Source: Candidatus Metaruminococcus caecorum | GTDB lineage: Bacteria > Bacillota > Clostridia > Oscillospirales > Ruminococcaceae | Assembly (NCBI GenBank): GCA_904420045.1 | Contig: CAJFTY010000060.1 | Span: 1 to 64,000 of the forward strand | Direction of reading: 5' to 3' | Length of the DNA stretch: 64,000 nt | Part shown: piece by piece, positions 18,584 through 27,845 of the stretch | Position numbering within the stretch: position 1 is the first letter of the stretch | How the letters are laid out: each line of letters opens with the position of its first letter | Position numbers and translations under genes: made by a program | The notes under the pieces: generated by a model | The model's database searches: none | What the model was told of the DNA's origin: nothing | Seen by the model: only the letters and a program-made list of their open reading frames with translations

Positions 18584-19854
18584 TGGGTTCCCTCCTTTTG
18601 GCTTCTTGACGCGGAAAGGACAAAAAATCCGTCGTCCTCAGGGGCGGCCAGCACCGTGCTAACAAAATACCGAATGTCGTCCATGGCGTGGTCGTTCTGT
18701 TTTTTGGGCGTGTCCCCCGCCGCCCGCTCATCCCAGCAGTACAGGGAAAATTCCCGCAATGTGTCCTTGCAGGAGGGGGAGAACAAAAGCCTCCCCTCTT
18801 TCAGTGCGTCCGACACCCGTCGGATGCCGGACACCACGTCGTTTTTCGCCGGGATCACCCGAAACCGCCCGTGGCGGCGGATGCACTCGATGAAGCTGGC
18901 GGCGGAGGGGTCGACGATCACCGCCGTCACCGGAAGTCCGCCCGCCAGCTCCTCCAGAGCCCGGTAGTGCTCCTCGTCGGTGCGGCTTTCCCCCTTTTCC
19001 CGGGCGTCGTAGTAGTACTCCCGCAGGCGGTGCCAGCTCCCGCCGCACCGGCCCCAAAGCCCCGCCGAGGTGGGGTTTAACGTCCCATAATCGCAGGACA
19101 GGTAGTACTGCTCGCACCGCTCGGGCGGGTGGGCCACGTGTCTCGCTTCGCTAAACATGGGATAAATCCGCCCCGAGGCCGCCACCCATTTTCCCAGCAC
19201 GAACCGGTCGTAAAACGCCCCTTCGTACAGGGATTCATACCGCTTTCGGATCGCCGGGGAAAGCGAAGGGTTGTCCTCCATGGTAAAGTGCAGGTACAGG
19301 GCGTTTTTCTCCCGGGCCTTTTGGATCCACTCCCGGTAAAACCAGTGGCGGGGGTGCTCGGGGTTGCAGTTAAACCAAAATTTCGAGCCCGCCACGCTGC
19401 ACCGGGCCAGGGCCTGTTCCACAAAGCTGCGGGGCATCAGCGCCACCTCGTCAAACAGCACCCCCGCCAGAGTCGCCCCCTGGATCAGCGCGGCGGAGGA
19501 CTCGTCCTTTCCCCCAAACAGGTACAGGGTGTTGCAGTGCTTTCCCCGCCGGATCTGAAGCAGGTTTTTGCTCACCTGCTCCCGGCAGGTAAACCCCAGC
19601 TCCTCAAGCCTTGCGGTCAGCGGGCGCACCACGTTGCGCCGCAAAGAGGTCACCGTCTTGCCGCACAAAGCGAAGGACTCCCCTTTAAACCGGGAGAACG
19701 CCCACAGCACAAAGGACAGGGACATGCACAGGGTCTTTCCGCTTCGCACCGCGCCGTCGCAGATGATCGCATCCCGATCCCGGTCGGGGCTGCCCGGCGT
19801 CCACCAGGTCATCACCCGCCGCTGCTTGTGGGAAAACGCCGCGATCTCAGTCAT
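18571..19854 (-). CDS. Phage terminase large subunit (PBSX family)
   Basis: 427 residues from ATG 19854, whose codon overlaps the end of the small subunit gene. Walker A GAVRSGKTLCMSLSF at about residue 37, Walker B GVLFDEVALM, motif FWFNCNPEHPRHWFY, and nuclease-domain acids in SCDYGTLNPTSAGLWG and VIVDPSAASF. It is the ATP motor and headful/packaging nuclease. All motifs are intact. Matches the TerL class of PBSX-like elements. Confidence 0.9.
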   Translation of the reverse strand: MTEIAAFSHKQRRVMTWWTPGSPDRDRDAIICDGAVRSGKTLCMSLSFVLWAFSRFKGESFALCGKTVTSLRRNVVRPLTARLEELGFTCREQVSKNLLQIRRGKHCNTLYLFGGKDESSAALIQGATLAGVLFDEVALMPRSFVEQALARCSVAGSKFWFNCNPEHPRHWFYREWIQKAREKNALYLHFTMEDNPSLSPAIRKRYESLYEGAFYDRFVLGKWVAASGRIYPMFSEARHVAHPPERCEQYYLSCDYGTLNPTSAGLWGRCGGSWHRLREYYYDAREKGESRTDEEHYRALEELAGGLPVTAVIVDPSAASFIECIRRHGRFRVIPAKNDVVSGIRRVSDALKEGRLLFSPSCKDTLREFSLYCWDERAAGDTPKKQNDHAMDDIRYFVSTVLAAPEDDGFFVLSASRSQKEGTHWDF

Positions 19855-20341
19855 GGGCATCCTCCCCGCGGGCGGATGGGCCGGCATTTTCCAGGGCCTT
19901 ATACAGCGCGGCGAGGCCGTCGTTCCCCTGGGCGCCGTCCTCCAGCTCCAGCAGTTTTTCCAGCGCCTTCATCCGGTCGAAGAACTTCATCTCCATGCCG
20001 CCGTCTTTGGTCTTTTTGACCTCCGACAGCATGAACAGATCCAGCGCCTGCACCTGCGCCTCCTCCAGGTCGGGGTAAAACAGCAAAAGGCGTAGGCAGT
20101 CCCCCACCGGGGAAAACGCCAGCCGCCTAAGCCCCGCCAGGGCCGCCCTCTCCTCCGGATGACCGCCCAGCCGGCGAAGCTTCGCCAGATGCCGGCGCAC
20201 CCGGGGCGTTCCCAACAGCCGCAGGCCCTCGGCCTCCGCCTCCTCCGGGGAAAAGCCCGCCCGCAGGGCGGCCTCCCGGGGATTTTGGATTTGCAGATAG
20301 CACCGGCAGAACAAATCCTGCCGGTCGGTGAGTTTTTCCAA
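19847..20341 (-). CDS. Phage terminase small subunit
   Basis: 164 residues. LTDRQDLFCRCYLQIQNPRE then AALRAGFSPEEAEAEGLRLL is the helix-turn-helix of the TerS family, which recognises DNA for packaging. The C-terminal half carries a helical oligomerisation region and EVKKTKDGGMEMKFFDRMKA. Start is TTG at 20341, with AGGAGG about 12 bases upstream. It is the first gene of the 12-gene cassette; no sigmaA promoter is evident in front of it, and the strong alaS promoter faces the other way 120 bases upstream. Confidence 0.8.
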   Translation of the reverse strand: MEKLTDRQDLFCRCYLQIQNPREAALRAGFSPEEAEAEGLRLLGTPRVRRHLAKLRRLGGHPEERAALAGLRRLAFSPVGDCLRLLLFYPDLEEAQVQALDLFMLSEVKKTKDGGMEMKFFDRMKALEKLLELEDGAQGNDGLAALYKALENAGPSARGEDAHD

Positions 20342-20462
20342 AGCGTTTCATCTCCTCCTTTGTCCTTTCCACCCATCCCCCGTTTGCCGGGAAAAGTTGC
20401 ATGGGCCGGTACAACAGCCGTAAAAAAATCTTTTTTGCACCTGTGAACAAAGGGAAAACTTG

Positions 20463-20491
20463 TTGACAAACCGTGAATGCAACCGTATAAT
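20463..20491 (+). promoter_or_regulatory. Consensus promoter of the T-box-alaS transcript
   Basis: Perfect TTGACA and TATAAT with 17-base spacing. Transcription is expected near 20498. Confidence 0.93.
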
Positions 20492-20497
20492 AAAAAT

Positions 20498-20795
20498 ATA
20501 TATAAAAAGCTGTGAAGAGAAAAACCAGCCTGGACAATCCGGCTTTCGCCGTCTTGTTCCGCGCAGCCCGCAAGAGAGGAAAGCCGTTTTGCTGCAAGGC
20601 TTTCGCTGTGCGTCCGGCCGGGGGCCGTCTTGGAGCTTCGGGGGGAACTTTTTTAACCTCCGGCGTTTCCCGCGTTAAGGGAATTGAGGGGCCGGCGTTT
20701 CACAACGTGAAAAGCGCTTGGCAATTTGGGTGGTACCACGGAATCAAAAGTCTTCGTCCCATATCGGCGAGGGCTTTTACTATTTTTTGCCGGAT
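20498..20795 (+). promoter_or_regulatory. T-box leader controlling alaS
   Basis: A ~290-base structured leader. The conserved T-box core, TTTGGGTGGTACCACG, lies at 20725-20740 and pairs with the tRNA acceptor end. It is followed by a terminator: AAAAGTCTTCGTC (20746) pairs with GGCGAGGGCTTTT (20766) using G-U pairs, then TATTTTTT. The expected reader is uncharged tRNA-Ala. I could not place the specifier codon with certainty within stem I. Confidence 0.93.
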
Positions 20796-20824
20796 TTCCC
20801 GGCAGTCTTTTAGGAGAGATGAAG

Positions 20825-23479
20825 ATGGAATGGACAGGGTTAAACGAATTGCGGGAGCAGTTTCTGTCGTTTTTTGAAAGCAAGGGCCACACCCGGCTCC
20901 CCAGCTATCCGCTGGTGCCGCAAAACGACAACAGCCTGCTGCTCATCAACTCCGGCATGGCGCCGATGAAAAAATTCTTTTTGGGGCAGGAAACCCCGCC
21001 CAACAAACGGGTGACCACCTGCCAGAAGTGCATCCGCACCCCGGATATCGAGCAGGTGGGCAAAACCTCCCGCCACGGCACCTTCTTTGAAATGCTTGGA
21101 AACTTCTCCTTTGGGGATTATTTCAAAGTAGAGGCCACCGCCTGGGCGTGGGAATTTATCACCCAGGTGCTGAAAATGCCCACCGACAAGCTTTGGATCT
21201 CCATCTACGAGGACGATGACGAGGCGTTTGACATCTGGACTCAGAAGGTGGGCATCCCACCCGAACGCATTGTCCGCCTGGGCAAAGAGGATAACTTCTG
21301 GGAGCACGGCTCCGGCCCCTGCGGCCCCTGCTCGGAGATTTACTTCGACCGGGGCGAGGAACACGGCTGCGGCAGCCCCGACTGCAAGGTGGGCTGCGAC
21401 TGCGACCGGTTTATGGAGTTCTGGAACCTGGTGTTCTCCCAGTTTGACAGCGACGGCAACGGCCACTACGAGCGGATGGACCACCCCAACATCGACACCG
21501 GCATGGGGCTGGAGCGTCTGGCCTGCATTTTGCAGGGGGTGGACAACCTGTTCGAGGTGGACACCGTCCAGAACATCATGAAGCACATCTCCAAAATCGC
21601 GGGCGTCACCTATAAAGAGGATCCGAAAACCGACGTGTCCCTGCGGGTGGTCACCGACCACATCCGCTCCACCGTGTTTATGGTGGGCGACGGAGTGCTG
21701 CCCTCCAACGAGGGCCGGGGCTACGTGCTGCGCCGGCTTTTGCGCCGGGCCGCCCGCCACGGCCGCCTGCTGGGAATCGGAAAGCCCTTCCTGTACCAGG
21801 TGGTGGACACCGTTGTGCAGGAAAACGAAAAGGCGTACCCCGAGCTCCGGGAAAAACAGGACTACATCAAAAAGGTCATCCGGGTGGAGGAAGAAAGCTT
21901 CGCGAAAACCATCGACAAGGGCATGGAGCTGTTAAACCAGCTCATCGACAAGATCGACCGTCCCGACTTTGACGGCGGCCGGGTGCTGTCCGGCGAGCAG
22001 GCTTTCAAGCTGTACGACACCTTCGGCTTTCCCATCGACCTGACCCGGGAGATCATCGGCGAGCGCTCCATCCAGGTGGACGAGGATGAGTTCATGCGCC
22101 TGATGGAACAGCAGCGCACCCGGGCCCGCCAGGCCCGCTTAAAGGGCGAGCAGTCCTCCTGGTCGGACGATTCCATCGCCTTTTTGCCCGACACCCCCAC
22201 TGAGTTTGTGGGCTACGATCAACTGGAGTGCGAAACCAAAATCCTCGCCCTGATTGTGGACGGGGAGGAACGCCAAACGGTAAACGAGGGTGAGACCGCC
22301 ACCATTGTGCTGGAAAAGACCCCCTTCTACGCGGAAAGCGGCGGACAGGTGGCAGACAACGGCGTGATCGTATCCGGCTCCCACCGCATTCAGGTGATGG
22401 ACTGCCAGAAAACCGCTTCCAAACACTACCTGCACACCGGCACAGTGACTGCGGGGAGCTTTGCGGTGGGGCAAGCTGTCACCGCCCGGGCGGACGAGAT
22501 GATCCGCCAGGCCGTCATGCGCAGCCACAGCTGCGCCCACCTGCTCCAAGCGGCCCTGCGCAGCGTGCTGGGCGACCATGTGCACCAGGCGGGCCAGCTG
22601 GTGGAGGCCGACCGCTTCCGGTTCGACTTTTCCCACTTTAACCCCATGACGAACGAAGAACTCGCCGAGGTGGAACTCCAGGTCAACCGGGCCATCCTGT
22701 CCGCCCTGCCGGTCCGCGTGTTCGAAACCGACATCGACTCCGCCCGGAAGATGGGCGCCATGGCCCTGTTCGGGGAAAAATATGGCGATATCGTCCGCGT
22801 GGTGGATATGGACGGCTACTCCATCGAGTTGTGCGGCGGCACCCATCTGACCAATACCGCCCAGGTGGGATTGTTTAAAATTACCAGCGAGTCCTCGGCG
22901 GCGGCGGGCGTGCGCCGGATCGAGGCTGTCACCGGCATGCGGGTGCTGACCCTGATCAAGGACGCCAACCAGACGATCCGTCACGCGGCGGAGGCCCTGA
23001 AGGTCTCGAACGCCCAAGAACTGGTGGGCCGCTGCGGCTCCCTGATGGCGGAGCTCAAGGAAAAGGACAAGGAAATTGACCGGCTGACCCAGAAGATCGC
23101 GGACACCCAACTGGAAAACATGTTTGAAAACGCCCAGGCGGTGAACGATGTTCCGGTCATCAGCGCGGTGTTAAACGGCGCCAAAACCGACGGCCTGCGG
23201 GCCATCGGCGACAAGATCCGGGAGCGGGAGCCCAAAATGATTGCGGTGCTGGCCAGCATCCGGGACGGCAAGGGAACCCTGCTGGCGGTCTGCGGCAAGG
23301 AAGCCATTGCCAAGGGCGCCCACGCGGGCAACATCGTGCGGGAGATCGCGGCTTTGGCCGGCGGCAAGGGCGGCGGACGTCCTGAAAGCGCCATGGCCGG
23401 CGTGCCCGAAATTTTCAAGATCGACGAGGCGCTGGCCCAGCTCCCCTCGGTGGTACAAAAAATGGTGGGGGACAACTAA
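20825..23479 (+). CDS. alaS: Alanyl-tRNA synthetase
   Basis: 884 residues, normal length. Start ATG 20825 lies 8 bases after AGGAG; the in-frame ATG six bases earlier is too close. Class II catalytic core from LFFESKGHTRLPSYP to about 440; editing domain with RSHSCAHLLQAALR (HxxxH zinc) and CGGTHLTNTAQVGLF; C-terminal DHHA1 domain with GKGGGRPESAMAG. It charges tRNA-Ala and clears mischarged Ser/Gly. It is regulated by the T-box upstream and is followed by the HIT gene 37 bases later in the same direction. Confidence 0.97.
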   Translation: MEWTGLNELREQFLSFFESKGHTRLPSYPLVPQNDNSLLLINSGMAPMKKFFLGQETPPNKRVTTCQKCIRTPDIEQVGKTSRHGTFFEMLGNFSFGDYFKVEATAWAWEFITQVLKMPTDKLWISIYEDDDEAFDIWTQKVGIPPERIVRLGKEDNFWEHGSGPCGPCSEIYFDRGEEHGCGSPDCKVGCDCDRFMEFWNLVFSQFDSDGNGHYERMDHPNIDTGMGLERLACILQGVDNLFEVDTVQNIMKHISKIAGVTYKEDPKTDVSLRVVTDHIRSTVFMVGDGVLPSNEGRGYVLRRLLRRAARHGRLLGIGKPFLYQVVDTVVQENEKAYPELREKQDYIKKVIRVEEESFAKTIDKGMELLNQLIDKIDRPDFDGGRVLSGEQAFKLYDTFGFPIDLTREIIGERSIQVDEDEFMRLMEQQRTRARQARLKGEQSSWSDDSIAFLPDTPTEFVGYDQLECETKILALIVDGEERQTVNEGETATIVLEKTPFYAESGGQVADNGVIVSGSHRIQVMDCQKTASKHYLHTGTVTAGSFAVGQAVTARADEMIRQAVMRSHSCAHLLQAALRSVLGDHVHQAGQLVEADRFRFDFSHFNPMTNEELAEVELQVNRAILSALPVRVFETDIDSARKMGAMALFGEKYGDIVRVVDMDGYSIELCGGTHLTNTAQVGLFKITSESSAAAGVRRIEAVTGMRVLTLIKDANQTIRHAAEALKVSNAQELVGRCGSLMAELKEKDKEIDRLTQKIADTQLENMFENAQAVNDVPVISAVLNGAKTDGLRAIGDKIREREPKMIAVLASIRDGKGTLLAVCGKEAIAKGAHAGNIVREIAALAGGKGGGRPESAMAGVPEIFKIDEALAQLPSVVQKMVGDN

Positions 23480-23516
23480 GGTTTTCCCCGCTCTGTGAGA
23501 AAAGGAGGTTCCATCC

Positions 23517-23855
23517 ATGGACTGCTTGTTCTGCAAAATCGCGGCGCATTCCATTCCCTCGGCCATCCTGTACGAGGACGACCAGGTCTGCGCCTTCAAA
23601 GACATCGACCCCCAGGCGCCCACCCATTTTTTGGTGGTGCCTAAAGCCCACATCCAAAGCGTGGACGAAATCACCAGCCAAAACAGCGGTGTAATCGCCC
23701 ATATCTACGAAGTGATCGCAATGCTCTGCAAAGAGCAGGGCCTTACCGGCGGATACCGAGTGGTCACCAACTGCGGGGCGGACGGCGGCCAGACCGTCGG
23801 ACACCTGCACTTCCACGTACTGGGCGGCAGAAGCCTGGCCTGGCCTCCCGGCTGA
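23517..23855 (+). CDS. HIT-family (Hint-like) nucleotide hydrolase
   Basis: 112 residues, complete. DCLFCKIAAHSIPS at the N-terminus has the usual CxxC pair. TVGHLHFHVLGG carries the His triad. Hint-type enzymes hydrolyse AMP-lysine or aminoacyl-adenylate-like phosphoramidates. Placement next to alaS is common in clostridia and fits a role in clearing aminoacyl-AMP, but that is inference. RBS AAAGGAGG. Confidence 0.93.
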   Translation: MDCLFCKIAAHSIPSAILYEDDQVCAFKDIDPQAPTHFLVVPKAHIQSVDEITSQNSGVIAHIYEVIAMLCKEQGLTGGYRVVTNCGADGGQTVGHLHFHVLGGRSLAWPPG

Positions 23856-23938
23856 TTGGAGAGCCTTGGCAATTCGACACAATCAACCAGCGGTTGTTCC
23901 CAGACAAAGACAATGGGATCGGGGATGGACAAAGCGCC

Positions 23939-26146
23939 ATGCGGATGTTTGGCATCGTGGGTTTCACCTATGTGACAGGGCTCATCGCCGCGTCGTTTCT
24001 CGGCTTGTATCCAAGCCTTGTAATGGCGGGGGCTTTCCTGTTTGCGCTTATTTTGATCCTGCTTTTTGTCAAAGGGCAACATCGCGTCCATTATGCCGCA
24101 GCCGCGCTCGCCGCAGCCGCGCTCGCCGCAGTTGCGGCATTCGGCGTTTTCTCCCTGAACGACGTTCAGACCAGGCGGCAGGAGGTCTTAAACGGCCTAA
24201 CCTGTACGGTGGAGGGTGTCATCGTCTCCAAGGCCGAAACCCAGACCGGAAAATACCGGTACCAAGTTAAAACCACCCGCATCGACTGTTCCGGGCGGGA
24301 GGATCTGCCCCAGTCGGTTGTCCTGTCGGTGACGCCTCCGGCGGACCAGACCTATGAGCTCCACCAGACAGTGCGGTTTACCGACACCCTGCAAACCCAG
24401 TTCTCCACTCTGAACCCCTTCGGCCGGCCGGTTTTGTCCATCCGGGGAATCAAGGGCGGCCTGCTCACCGTCACCGGGTTCCAGGATTCCCTGGGCGCTA
24501 AGATGGACGCGCTCAAAGCCCGCATGCAGGCCGCTGCTTCCCCCTATCTGGACGAGAACACCGCCCGGATTCTGGAGGGCGTGACCTTTGGCGGCACCGA
24601 CGGCTTTCCCCGGGAGCTGACTTTGACCTTCCGCCAGGGCGGGATCCTCCATGTGTTCTCAGTCTCGGGCTTTCATCTGGCGGTGCTGGCCCAGGCGGTG
24701 ATGAGTTTGCTCAGCGCCCTTCGGATCAACAAAAAGGCCGCTTCCCTTGTCACTGTGGGATTTACAGTGTTTTTCATGATGCTGGTGGGCTTTCGCTACG
24801 CGGTGATCCGGGCGGGGGTGATGACCATCCTGCGGTACCTGGCTCCCTTGTTCGGCCGGGAGGCGGATTCCCTCAACTCCTTAGGGTTCGCGGCGCTGCT
24901 CGTCGCGCTGATCGATCCGGCTTCGGTGTACGATACGGGGTTTCTGTTGTCCTTTTCCGCCACCCTGGGCATCCTTTTGTGTGCAAGCCGGATCAAAAGC
25001 TTCCTCACCCTGCGTCTGCGGCTCAAACGCCGATTCTGGATCGGATGCGCCTCCCTATTGGCGGTGAGCGTAAGCGCCACGCTGTTCACCCTACCAGTGA
25101 TGATTCTCACCTTCGACGAGCTGTCCCTGGTGGGGCTTTTGGCAAACGTCCTGCTCACTCCCCTGTTTTTCGTGCTTTTGTGCGGCGGTTTTCTGTTTTA
25201 CTTAATCTGTATGATCCCCTTTTTGTCATTTCTCTGTCCGTTTTTTGGGAGCGTGCTGACCGTCTGTGTCAATCTGGTTGTAAAAAGCCTGTCGCTGCTC
25301 GTCAAACTCCCCTACTCCACCCTGCCGTTGGGGTACGATTTTATCCCTTTGTGGCTGGCATGCACCGGTGTGATCCTCGGGGCAGGCGTTCTGCTTACCC
25401 GCCGGAAGGTGCGGGTCACCGCCCTTTGCATCACGGCTTCCCTCCTCCTGTTGTTTTCGGGTGTGATTTCTTCACTGGCGTGTAACCATAATGTTATTGA
25501 AGTCGACGTGATAACCAGTTATAATGGTACATGTGTTTTGGTGCGGGACCGTTCCACCGCGTCGGTGGTGATTGTAAAGGGGGACCGGTACCTGTTTTCC
25601 TCCTTAAGCCGGGAGCTTTTCGGCAAAGGTGTCAAACGCCTGACCACCCTAGCGGTGTTGGAGGATTCCGCCTCCGCGTCCGGCTGCGGAGCGGACATCG
25701 TCTCCTCCTTTCCCACGGGCCAGGCGGTGTTCCCGGAGGAATCGGTGAGCATGATGTCCCTTGCCGCCGCATGCCGGCGGACTGGTACGCTTACAGCCTC
25801 CACCCGGCGGATGGACCTGACGGTCAGCCCCCGGATCACCCTGTCCATCGACCCCGATCCTCAAACAGGGGAAGCCGGCGCGGTTGTGCAAACGCCCTTT
25901 ACCCGCCTGGGAATCGGGGCGGATTATGACGCTTTGACCCGTCTGGAAGCCGCCTGTCAACTAGACGCCGGGATCACCTGCGGCGGCGGGGAACTGGATT
26001 TACATGCTTTGTCCGCGCCGGTGCTCATAAACGCCCTGCCGGAGCAGCTTCACCTATACACCGACAAACAATACTGCGCCCCCGGCCAGCAGAGCATCGT
26101 CCGCCTGCTGATCCGGGACGCTTCACTCACTCTGAAACCCCAATGA
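23939..26146 (+). CDS. comEC: ComEC/Rec2-family DNA-uptake channel with degenerate C-terminal domain
   Basis: 735 residues from ATG 23939 (GGGGATG upstream; the track's TTG start adds 15). Two N-terminal helices, an OB-like periplasmic segment (about 80-190), then the polytopic Competence domain, with GVTFGGTDGFPRELTLTFRQ and ILHVFSVSGFHLAVLAQAV. Many ComEC proteins end in a ~260-residue metallo-beta-lactamase nuclease domain with HxHxDH. Here the ~220-residue tail (CNHNVIEVDVITSYNGTCVL onward) keeps the general outline but no HxHxDH is visible, so it is probably catalytically dead. It would transport one DNA strand across the membrane. Confidence 0.86.
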   Translation: MRMFGIVGFTYVTGLIAASFLGLYPSLVMAGAFLFALILILLFVKGQHRVHYAAAALAAAALAAVAAFGVFSLNDVQTRRQEVLNGLTCTVEGVIVSKAETQTGKYRYQVKTTRIDCSGREDLPQSVVLSVTPPADQTYELHQTVRFTDTLQTQFSTLNPFGRPVLSIRGIKGGLLTVTGFQDSLGAKMDALKARMQAAASPYLDENTARILEGVTFGGTDGFPRELTLTFRQGGILHVFSVSGFHLAVLAQAVMSLLSALRINKKAASLVTVGFTVFFMMLVGFRYAVIRAGVMTILRYLAPLFGREADSLNSLGFAALLVALIDPASVYDTGFLLSFSATLGILLCASRIKSFLTLRLRLKRRFWIGCASLLAVSVSATLFTLPVMILTFDELSLVGLLANVLLTPLFFVLLCGGFLFYLICMIPFLSFLCPFFGSVLTVCVNLVVKSLSLLVKLPYSTLPLGYDFIPLWLACTGVILGAGVLLTRRKVRVTALCITASLLLLFSGVISSLACNHNVIEVDVITSYNGTCVLVRDRSTASVVIVKGDRYLFSSLSRELFGKGVKRLTTLAVLEDSASASGCGADIVSSFPTGQAVFPEESVSMMSLAAACRRTGTLTASTRRMDLTVSPRITLSIDPDPQTGEAGAVVQTPFTRLGIGADYDALTRLEAACQLDAGITCGGGELDLHALSAPVLINALPEQLHLYTDKQYCAPGQQSIVRLLIRDASLTLKPQ

Positions 26147-26162
26147 GAAAGGAGGCTTTCCC

Positions 26163-27200
26163 TTGCCGGAACTCACCGATGTTGCACTGATGAAAAACAT
26201 CCGCCAGGGCCAGATTGACCCGGTGTACTTTTTTTACGGGAAGGAGCTTTTGCTCCTGCAAAAAGCCCTGTCCGCCCTGATAAAAAAGGTTGTTTCCCCG
26301 GGGATGGAAAGCTTTAACCTGCAAAAATTCGACTCGGACAAAACCACCGTGGAGGAGATTGAAAACGCGGCGGAGGCCCTTCCGGTCATGGCCCAGCGCA
26401 AATGCGTGGTGGTGCAGAACCTCAATGTGGAAAAGCTGGCCGCCGCCCAAAGCGACAAGCTCAAAGCCCTGTTGAAAGACCCGCCTCCCGCCACCGTGCT
26501 GGTCTTTGTGGTCACCGCCTTTGAGGTAAACCCCAAAAACGCCAAGGTCAAGGCGTTTAGCACGGCGGTCTCCAAGGTGGGCAGCGTGGTGGATTTCTCC
26601 CTGAAGGACAAGTCCACCCTGGTCAAAGCCCTGTGCGAGCACGCGGCCAAGCGGGGGGCGTCCCTTTCCCCTGCCAATGCCTCCCGGCTGATCGAGCGGT
26701 GCGGCCAGTCTCTGACCTCGCTGTACAACGAGGTGGACAAGCTGTGCGACTTTGCGGGGGAAGGAAGCGAGATCACCGCCGCCCACATCGACCAAAGCGT
26801 GGTGCAGACGGTGGATTCCTCCGCCTTCGATCTGGCAAAAGCGGTGCTTCGGGGCCAAAGCGACCGGGCGCTATCCCTGCTGGGGGAGCTTTTTTACCAA
26901 AAGATCGAGCCAGTGGTGATCCTAGGCGCCTTAAACATGTCGATGATCGACCTGTACCGGGCCAAAACCGCCGCAGCGGCGGGCAAAAAATCCCCGGAGA
27001 TCCTGGCGGATTTTGGCTATAAAAAGAATGTGGAGTTTCGGGTGCGAAACGCCTTGAACGACTCCTCCAAGATGTCCATGAGCCACCTGCGCGCCTGCAT
27101 CCAGGCGCTGTACCAAACTGACGCCGCCCTAAAGTCCACTGGGGCGGACGGACGGATTTTGCTGGAAGAACTGGTGGTCGCCATGCTGGCGGCGCGGTAG
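26163..27200 (+). CDS. holA: DNA polymerase III delta subunit (clamp loader)
   Basis: 345 residues starting at TTG 26163 behind AAAGGAGG. FFYGKELLLLQKALSALIKK near the N-terminus and KCVVVQNLNVEKLA follow the AAA+-like HolA pattern without a working P-loop, as in other delta subunits. The C-terminal collar domain has KAVLRGQSDRALSLLGELF. It opens the beta clamp in the loader complex. Follows comEC by 16 bases, the usual clostridial order. Confidence 0.9.
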   Translation: MPELTDVALMKNIRQGQIDPVYFFYGKELLLLQKALSALIKKVVSPGMESFNLQKFDSDKTTVEEIENAAEALPVMAQRKCVVVQNLNVEKLAAAQSDKLKALLKDPPPATVLVFVVTAFEVNPKNAKVKAFSTAVSKVGSVVDFSLKDKSTLVKALCEHAAKRGASLSPANASRLIERCGQSLTSLYNEVDKLCDFAGEGSEITAAHIDQSVVQTVDSSAFDLAKAVLRGQSDRALSLLGELFYQKIEPVVILGALNMSMIDLYRAKTAAAAGKKSPEILADFGYKKNVEFRVRNALNDSSKMSMSHLRACIQALYQTDAALKSTGADGRILLEELVVAMLAAR

Positions 27201-27238
27201 CGCCCCGAAAAACCAAACCGGAAAGGGGGCTTTCGCCC

Positions 27239-27820
27239 ATGCTCCGCCTGACCCAGGCCGTCGTCGTGGAGGGAAAATACGATCAAATCAAGCTTAGCGC
27301 CCTGCTGGACGCCACCATTATCCCGGTGGGGGGCTTTCGGATCTACAAGGACACCGAGACCCTGGAGCTCATCCGCCTGCTGGCTAGAACCTGCGGGATC
27401 ATCATCGCCACCGATTCGGACGCCGCGGGCTTTCAGATCCGGAACTTTCTCAAATCCGCCGTCACCCAAGGGGATATCCGGCACGTGTACCTGCCGGATG
27501 TGTACGGAAAGGAGCGGCGAAAGCCCACCCCCTCCAAGGAGGGGAAACTGGGGCTGGAAGGGATGCCCGAGCCGCTTTTGCTCGATCTGTTCCAAAAGGC
27601 GGGCGCGGACGTCTCTTCCGCCGGCAAACGGCGCACGCCTATCTCCAAGCTCGACCTGTACGAGGACGGGCTGTCCGGCGGGCCGGACAGCCGCCAAAAG
27701 CGGCTTCGGCTTTTAAAGGAGCTTCATCTCCCCGAACACCTGAGCACGGGGGCCATGCTCCCGGTTCTCAATTCCCTGCTCACCTATGACGCATATAAGA
27801 CGCTGATCGCAAATCTTTAA
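27239..27820 (+). CDS. rnmV: Ribonuclease M5-like TOPRIM protein
   Basis: 193 residues. TOPRIM motifs: VVVEGKYDQIKLS at the start with catalytic Glu, and IIIATDSDAAGFQIRNFL with the DxD acids. A C-terminal DUF4093 region follows. RNase M5 matures the 5' and 3' ends of 5S rRNA precursor. Start ATG with AAAGGGGG upstream; it lies 38 bases behind holA. Confidence 0.87.
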   Translation: MLRLTQAVVVEGKYDQIKLSALLDATIIPVGGFRIYKDTETLELIRLLARTCGIIIATDSDAAGFQIRNFLKSAVTQGDIRHVYLPDVYGKERRKPTPSKEGKLGLEGMPEPLLLDLFQKAGADVSSAGKRRTPISKLDLYEDGLSGGPDSRQKRLRLLKELHLPEHLSTGAMLPVLNSLLTYDAYKTLIANL

Positions 27821-27845
27821 TTCTCGAAAGGACGGAACGACTCCC

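Noticed and set aside
11779-20341. Ordinary active prophage
   Set aside because: No integrase, repressor, replication, lysis, sheath or tape-measure genes, and no att duplication seen at its edges.
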